DNA of 64,000 bases from Xiphias gladius (Eukaryota; Chordata; Actinopteri; Istiophoriformes; Xiphiidae): assembly GCF_016859285.1 (NCBI RefSeq), contig NC_053422.1, forward strand, positions 8,867,501 through 8,931,500, written 5' to 3'. Below the pieces are notes generated by a model, which searched no databases, was not told the DNA's origin, and worked only from the letters and a program-made list of their open reading frames with translations. The translations under genes were made by a program, and so were the position numbers. This document shows positions 57,872 to 64,000 of the stretch, one piece after another (within the stretch, counting starts at the first letter, position 1; every line of letters starts with the position of its first letter).

Positions 57872-60142
57872 CTATCTCCACATGGGGGCAACAGTGACCA
57901 CGAATGGCAAACACAACAAAGAAACCAGGGAGAGGGTAGGCCTGCTGGCTGCCGATCGAACCCGTCCATTGCCGTTGTTTCTGTTCCACTTGGACCCATT
58001 CCTCTCTCGGACCCGAGGAGGCTTTGCAGGGTTGGAGGCTGGGTTACGAGGGTGTTTGTTGTAGGGGGGAGAGTAAGGCCCATAGCCTGGCCAATCATCA
58101 TTGTACCTTTCACCATGATCTCCACCCCCTGAGCCACTGCCCTCCTCACCTGGAACAAGGGATCATTTTTTGACTGATGTACAGCATAGAAATAAAAAAG
58201 AAAAACTGAAGTTACATCCAAATACAGGCTTTTTACTCTACTGATTTTTTTCCAAGTCCTCATAATCACCAATATATAGTGACAAGAAATCATGGATTAA
58301 CTACTACTCCTCTTAAAATACACACAGATTATAAATATTGATTGTCAGGAACACTCACTGTCCATGAAATCCATGTCTTGTCCACTCTGAGCGTGTCTCA
58401 GTTTGTTGGTCACCACCCTCAGCTCCATGATCAGCTGTCTGGTCCTCACATCTGGCCTGGCAATGTCCACCTCCACCTCGGGGTTGTTGATCTGGCTCAC
58501 CAGCCCGTCGCCTGTCACGTCCGGGAGGTACCTGAGTGTGTAGACACAGAGGCTTTCATGTACGAAAACACAAAACTGGTTTCACGTGAACAGAGATCTT
58601 GGCAACTTCACAGAGTGTGGATTCAAATGCAAGCAAGGAGGTATAACTCAATCAAAATTGATGAGTACCGCGCCCACAAAAGTGTACATAGCATATTTGT
58701 GTAATAACCATCTTCACTGCAATAACTGGCTGTGTTCATGAGGGGGAACGACTCACTCTCTGCCATTTAATTGCAGCAATGTAGGCATCCTTGACTTATT
58801 TAAGCGTAAAGCACATGCTAGCCTTTTGTTTGTGAACCAATATTGATTTCTTGAACTGCATTCTATTTGTTAGACAAGCTAACAGCATTGCTCCAAGGAT
58901 GGCAGTGCTGGTTGGTCACCACTTTGGTCCAGATTGAAATATCCCAACAAGTACTGAATGGATTGCCATGAAATTTTGTACAGACATTCATGATCCCCAT
59001 CTGATGAATCCTTATGACTTTGGTGATCGCCTGTCTTTTCCTCCATCACCACAATGAGGTTGACGTTTGTGGTTCTGAGAGACTACAACTACTGAATGGA
59101 TTTCCATTCCAATGATTGGTTTGTGACCGAATACTTACAAAACTAATGACGTTCCCACTCCTGTACTTCGTTTGGTGCTAATTAGCGAATGTTAGCACAC
59201 TAAGACGGAGAACATGATAAACATGAAACCTGCTGATGTGTTAAACATCAGCATGTTAACATTTTCATGTTAGTATCAGTGCTTGGCAGTAGTGCATTAT
59301 TTAGTAACATGTTACAGTAATCGTAAGTGATTTTTTTTTGTAGTGTAATGTAAGTAGAGTAAGAGATTTGAAATTCAGTAATTACATTATAGTTACTAAT
59401 CCCAGTAACGCTGTGTTATTTTGGAATTTAGGGGTTGGTCCATCTAACTGGGAATTTGATGGAGGGTTGATATCAATTTAGCCTCTGTGTTCAGTGGGCA
59501 AAGTGGTCTGTAATTTGTAGGTGGTGGCCTCTACCAAAAGAGGAGTAATGCCACTCAAGATAATTCCAAAGCTGTCTTATTAAATTTTGTGTGCTCTTCG
59601 CTGGCTGATGTGAAAAATGTTAGGAAAAGGTACGCATACATTCAGGAGTTTTCAAGTACCTTGGTCGTCACTGGCTAACGTTTAGCTCGGCATCAGCACA
59701 GCTTCACAGACCCGCTAGCATGGCTGGAGACACTTTGTCTTGGTTTTAAAATTAGTAGCTTTTTTGTTTGCTGTTTGGGCTCTTTGTTGTTCTCAGCTGT
59801 CTGCTGATTTTAAAACATTTCAGCTCATAAGGTGCAACATAATTTCTTGAGACTGTATACTGGAATGGCAAAACGACATTTTTACCAATGTTTTATAATA
59901 AAATGAGTTCTAAACTGATGTTTTTGAATAATTAAGAATTCTATCCCATTAGTGAATTATAGTGTAAAATTTTATACTAGCTGCTTCAGCTATACCAGTC
60001 TGGCCACAGTCCCAGTTTGTGATTGAAGCTGCTCAGGTGGGTGTACTTTACATAAAACTGTTGCCTAATGCAGCTGGAACATCATAGACACAAATTCATC
60101 CATTATGCAGACTTGTTTTTCCTACCTCTGTACCTCTCTCAC

Positions 60143-60212
<70 letters not shown>

Positions 60213-63200
60213 ACTACGCAGTGTCTTTAAATCAACCTAGTGCTGGGCTGTATCTGTGTGCATAAAAGCAAACAGACCCACACAGAAAGCATGTGGGTGA
60301 CTGGTGGTGGCAAAATTAAACAAACTCAGTTCCATCTGCTGCATCCTGCCACCTCTGTACCATCGCTCGCTCACTCCTCCTCCGTCTCTACCGAACCTCT
60401 CCCTCCATCCCTCCGCTCTGATCTCGCTCACCTCCCCCGGGTCTGCCCGTTCCAGCAGCGGTCCTCATTAGTGACGTCGGCAGCCATCTTCTCATCATTG
60501 CAGATGGTGTGTGGGAGGGACACCCAGAAGCCCCGCATAGGCCGCAGTCGCTCCTTCAGCTCGGTAACCTGTGAGGAGGCGGAAAGGAACTGGTAATGAC
60601 TCAGACCTGGTTTTAAAGTATCCTTGTTTGGTATGGCTGGCTGGAGGAAGCATACGGAAGCTGCAGTGTTGACGTTGGACAAAGTCAAAAGCTGACATGA
60701 CACTGCTTCTTGGTCAGTTCTTAAGCCACTTGTCATTTTATGTCTTATAAATACATATAAATAACTGGTGTCCTTTTCTCCTCTCCTCTGCTTTTGGTTC
60801 AATTTATTTTCCAGCACTTCTATCTTGCAAGATCACTCTGGGGTCACAAGAATACTGTCTGGGCTCTGACTGCTGCACTCTGTGCTATTACTTAGTTGTG
60901 TTCAGTTGATATGTCTGAATCTTGATGCAGGCACAAAGCAAACATTTTTGACATTCTTAATTGCAGTTTCAACCTAATATATTTAAATCACACTCAACCC
61001 AAAAAGGTGAGTGGAACAAAAACAAAACATTTTATCTCACTGAGTATTTGAGTACTTAAAGCTGCACTAATCAGTATTTTTTTTAATATATAAATAAACA
61101 ATGGGTCAGATTATTATGTGTAATGTCCAAAGAGTTGCTCGTAGTGACAAACCCACAGATAATTATCACCCAACTGCAGTTGTCCCGGAGCTTCACAGAT
61201 GGTTTTAGTGTCTTTCTGTCCGTTGTTTTGGTCCGTTGGTTTCGCTTTAATGTTTTGATTCACACACACCACTCTCATCGGTATTGTTTCCAGACACAAC
61301 AGGCAAAGCTCTGATAAACTCACTGTAGCTCTTTGACTTTGGCTTCAGAAAGTATTCAGACTTTGTGCACACTTTATTGTGTTGTAGATTTAATTTTAAT
61401 TGAATAAAATTGACATTTTTCCCCATCAATCTATACTCAATAACCCATAATGACAATGTGAAAACAAGTTTATAGAAATTCTTGTCAAGTATTCAGGTCC
61501 TTAATTCGGTACTTTGTAGAAGCCCCTTTGGCAGCAATTACAGCTTACAGCAACAAAGTGTTAAAAAAGTGAAGGGGTCTCAATACTTTCTGAAGCCACT
61601 AGAGAGGCTCAAGAGTCAATATATTTCCCTCAGGACTTTGTGGTGACCAAAAAATGAGCTAGAAAAAAGTCAGTATTGAACTCACATGCGTCACAGGGCC
61701 AGAGACACGACTTTACACGAATGCTAACGTTGCTCTGTATCCGCTGGAAGTGGAAATAGCTAACGTTTTGGTAACAAGTTTGCCACAACACCTTTATAAG
61801 TAATAATATTTCAACGTCGTGTTTGCACCTTTTTCTGCTGCCCCCAAGTGGCCGAAAAAATCAAATTAATGCAGATTTAAACTGTTCTAAATTGACAATA
61901 TTAAAAAAATATCTATTCATAAGAAGCTACTAAACCTAGCTAAAGCAGGGCATGTTTCTTTCTCACCAATCGGTCGAGGTTGGTGCCTGCCGCAGTGGTG
62001 GGTTTCTCTTCAGGGCTGTAGGTTCGGAAAGGCCTCCTGTTTCCCCCTGACTCTTTCGGTGAGCGTTTTGACCGTCCTGGAGCTGGCCTGGGGCTTCCAC
62101 AGCCCTGGAACACCTGGGGTAAACAACAACAACAAAGCAACATCAGTGTAAACAGCTGTGTCACAAGAGCATCTTTATAATCATATCATTACCATAATAA
62201 GAGTTCCCATTCTTATTTGATAAGATAATGAAATATCCACCTTCAGATGTTCCTACAGTGACACAGTGATAGTTAGTGATTTCTTAACTTTTCTCACAAA
62301 AGCCCTTTGACAACACTTAGAGCAAGACTAAAAAGAAGTTGCTGCTCCCCACGAGCCTGCTGAAATGATTCCATCTTGTTACGGCATTATGTGCCCTACG
62401 AACCAACCAAACAACAAAAAACGCCTAGATGTGCAAGGGTCATCATCAATAACTGTTTTTTAAGTTAATGTAAGAGTTAGAGTGGCGAATGAACACTGAG
62501 AAAGGAGCTCTGGCTACAGAGACCGTGTCTACAGCCACCATAATCCCCCTCTGTTAGTGAGAAACAGCAGAAACACAAAGCTGAGCTGTAAAGGAAGGAG
62601 CTGCCTGTTCCTTAAAGCCCCGCTACCACAAACCAGGAGCTTTTCTATTTCTATCGAGATGTGGGTGTCTCTCTGGTGTATTAGCTCCTGGGATGGCTGC
62701 CATATTTTAATTATACTGTGAGGCTGTCATGCTCTCTGGGTATAATTCCTGTAATTTTGACTGCATGTTGTCTCATTAAGAAGATTAAAATTAGAAGAAA
62801 CAATAATCAAGATTATAGTTTTGACTTGAAAGAGTGATATTTTGAAGACGGTGGATGATAATTTTTATGCAGTCACAAGGGTTCAGTAAATACAAGATGA
62901 TGCACTATTTCTGCCAAATTCTGGGAAAGCGATGAAAATGCATTTTATTTTTCCTCTTTATATCCACATCGTCTACTAGTGCCCTCGTTCTTACCTTAGT
63001 GGAGATGGTGACACTGTTTTCCTGCATGTGCATGATGGCCTCTGACACTTTCACAGAGATGGAGTCAGCCGCAAGCTCCATGTTGAATGGCCCCTCCAAC
63101 TTCTCTGAAACCTGGTAGAGAGCATCTGATAGAGGGCAGAGGGAGAGACAGAAATCAAGATGGTAGGGTGTTGAAATGTGCTATGACCACATTCACCCAA

Positions 63201-64000
63201 ATTCTTACTGTCCTGTTATACAAGTTAAAAAAAAAACTAAAAAAAAACTCTATGGTTGGTGGCATATTGTAGACCCTGATAAACATCAAGACAATGGTTC
63301 CCTGTGTCTGGAATCTCTCACTGGCTAACCAGCTAAAGAGATTTGATTTACGTCTGTTCATGAGGTGTTCAGGAGGATCAGGAAGCAATTCAACATTATA
63401 TAAAAGAGGAAAAGAGAAAAGAACGGTGGTTGGAGAAAAAGGTACATGAGGGTAAAATGGGCTTGGGAGCGGTAGACATGGATGGAGTGATGAAAGGTGA
63501 GAGAAGGCACTGCACATGAAAAGAAAGAAAATGCAGGGAATGTGTGGGTTTGATGAAAGGGGAAAGGAAACACAGGAAGACAGATCAATTGAGAAGGAGC
63601 AGTGAAGCATGAATGATTAATGGAGGGGGAATTCCTTAGGGGAAAAGGAAGTGGAAAGTAAATGAGTTACAAAGGAGCAATAACAGGATTCTTCTTTTAA
63701 GGTATGCTGACTTTAATAATCAAAATAATTCAGAATGCAGTTAAATGTCATTTAGGTCATAACTTCTTCTTTCTTAAGGATCAAAAATCATCAAAACCAA
63801 GGATATTGTGGCTCTTCGTAGTGTGGGTGCTTTAGCTGAAGCACATAATATAGTTAATCCAAAAAAATATAAAATATGTCATGCACCTGACCCTATACCC
63901 AATTAAAACCGTATTAGGATGTATTGTTCATCCTCCCCTCACCCACCAATGAAACTGTTCCATTCGGTGTCCAGGTCGGCCTGATTGGCCAAGCAGCCCT
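57872..64000 (-). CDS. gpc2: Glypican-2, 3' part (C-terminal 305 residues)
   Basis: Minus-strand exons 64000-63947 (cut by the window edge), 63125-62995, 62113-61967, 60568-60432, 58531-58359, 58149-57872; frame continuous to a TAG. Glypicans are GPI-anchored heparan-sulfate proteoglycans that modulate growth-factor signals. The order [27 protein letters not shown], then the basic RSKRSP site, [41 protein letters not shown] and [10 protein letters not shown] is the glypican core. PTTAAGTNL and the residues around RSKRSP favour glypican-2 over glypican-1. The glycosaminoglycan attachment cluster [10 protein letters not shown] follows. The C terminus is hydrophobic ([17 protein letters not shown]) and ends MWR, as a GPI signal does. 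Acceptors and donors are canonical. The gene converges on the integrin gene. The 5' exons lie outside the window. Confidence 0.93.
58885..59290 (+). repeat. Dispersed repeat copy in a gpc2 intron
   Basis: Good copy of the family: CACTTTGGTCCAGATTGAAA, a GGATTGCCATGAAATTTTGT block, CATGATCCCC, GTGCTAATTAGCGAATGTTA, CATCAGCATGTTAACATT. A detached piece (AGCTTCACAGACCCGCTAGC) lies near 59700. Confidence 0.75.
60143..60210. repeat. (CA)n microsatellite in a gpc2 intron
   Basis: About 68 bp of CA; the Thr-His open frame is an artefact. Confidence 0.97.
61056..61880 (+). repeat. TTAAAGCTGCA-ended MITE carrying a nested element
   Basis: Starts TTAAAGCTGCACTAATCAG and ends AATTAATGCAGATTTAA, imperfect inverted ends. 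The interior has AACAATGGGTCAGATTATTA near the left end and CTGCTGCCCCCAAGTGGCC near the right end. It is interrupted at 61339-61610 by a Tc1-like element, and lies in a gpc2 intron. Confidence 0.65.
61339..61610. mobile_element. Non-autonomous Tc1-like element nested in the MITE
   Basis: Left end TGGCTTCAGAAAGTATTCAG; right end ATACTTTCTGAAGCCACT, its inverted complement. The interior (TTATTGTGTTGTAGATTTAA, CCCATAATGACAATGTGAAA) matches a Tc1/mariner-derived family I recognise from fish genomes. No transposase coding remains, and the interior is shorter than usual. Confidence 0.8.
62114..62994. other. gpc2 intron
   Basis: No repeat or exon was recognised between the 62113 acceptor and the 62995 donor. 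Confidence 0.5.
63126..63946. other. gpc2 intron
   Basis: Purine-rich (GAAAGG/GGAAGTGG) on the plus strand at about 63400-63660. The long open frames over it on the minus strand are Ser/Pro/Phe-rich composition effects. Confidence 0.5.

Noticed and set aside
63155-63610. 151-residue Ser/Pro/Phe-rich minus-strand frame
   Set aside because: It is within a gpc2 intron, results from a purine-rich plus strand, and has no conserved motif.

Overview
The window is AT-rich vertebrate nuclear DNA with short GT-AG exons, long simple repeats and dense dispersed repeats. It looks like a teleost fish, probably a percomorph. The main evidence is a cluster of novel immune-type receptors (NITRs), a family known only from fish, together with repeat families common in percomorph genomes. 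Exon models were built by hand from splice signals, reading phase and protein motifs. Every complete model sums to a multiple of three.

Layout. (1) 1-29 kb: NITR cluster. NITR-A lies on the minus strand at 2427-4281. NITR-C (10738-12537), NITR-D (19147-20722) and NITR-E (26410-28201) lie on the plus strand. Between them are broken copies at 7805, 14.0-14.6, 14.9-15.5, 22.6 and 23.9-25.0 kb. (2) 29.9-35.8 kb: NITR-B on the minus strand. Its ectodomain exons sit in the loop of a large inverted repeat (arms about 1.6 kb, 32153-33798 and 37650-39255). (3) 39-43 kb: non-coding, with repeats. (4) 43028-53917: a complete 25-exon integrin alpha gene of the laminin-binding alpha-3/6/7 group, closest to alpha-6. 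(5) 53.9-57.9 kb: repeats. (6) 57872-64000: the 3' part of glypican-2 on the minus strand, convergent with the integrin gene.

The five NITRs share one plan: a 43-nt signal-peptide exon, a V-type Ig exon, an I-type Ig exon (with a J-like FGxGTK motif in A, B, C and E), a membrane exon and, except in NITR-A, a short spacer exon and an ITIM-bearing tail exon. B, C, D and E look inhibitory. NITR-A stops right after its membrane segment and has only a decayed tail exon downstream. All five carry a sense CCAAT box 94-112 bp upstream of the ATG, so a common NF-Y-dependent promoter is likely.

Most interesting points: an integrin that apparently lacks the GFFKR motif; the inverted repeat that could flip the NITR-B ectodomain away from its tail; a near-identical I-domain tract shared by NITR-A and NITR-B although their V exons differ; NITR-D losing its J-like motif; and an inverted broken twin of NITR-E. 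No tRNA, rRNA, CRISPR array, retrovirus-like element or toxin gene was recognised. Cluster copy number and the inverted repeat could be affected by assembly error.
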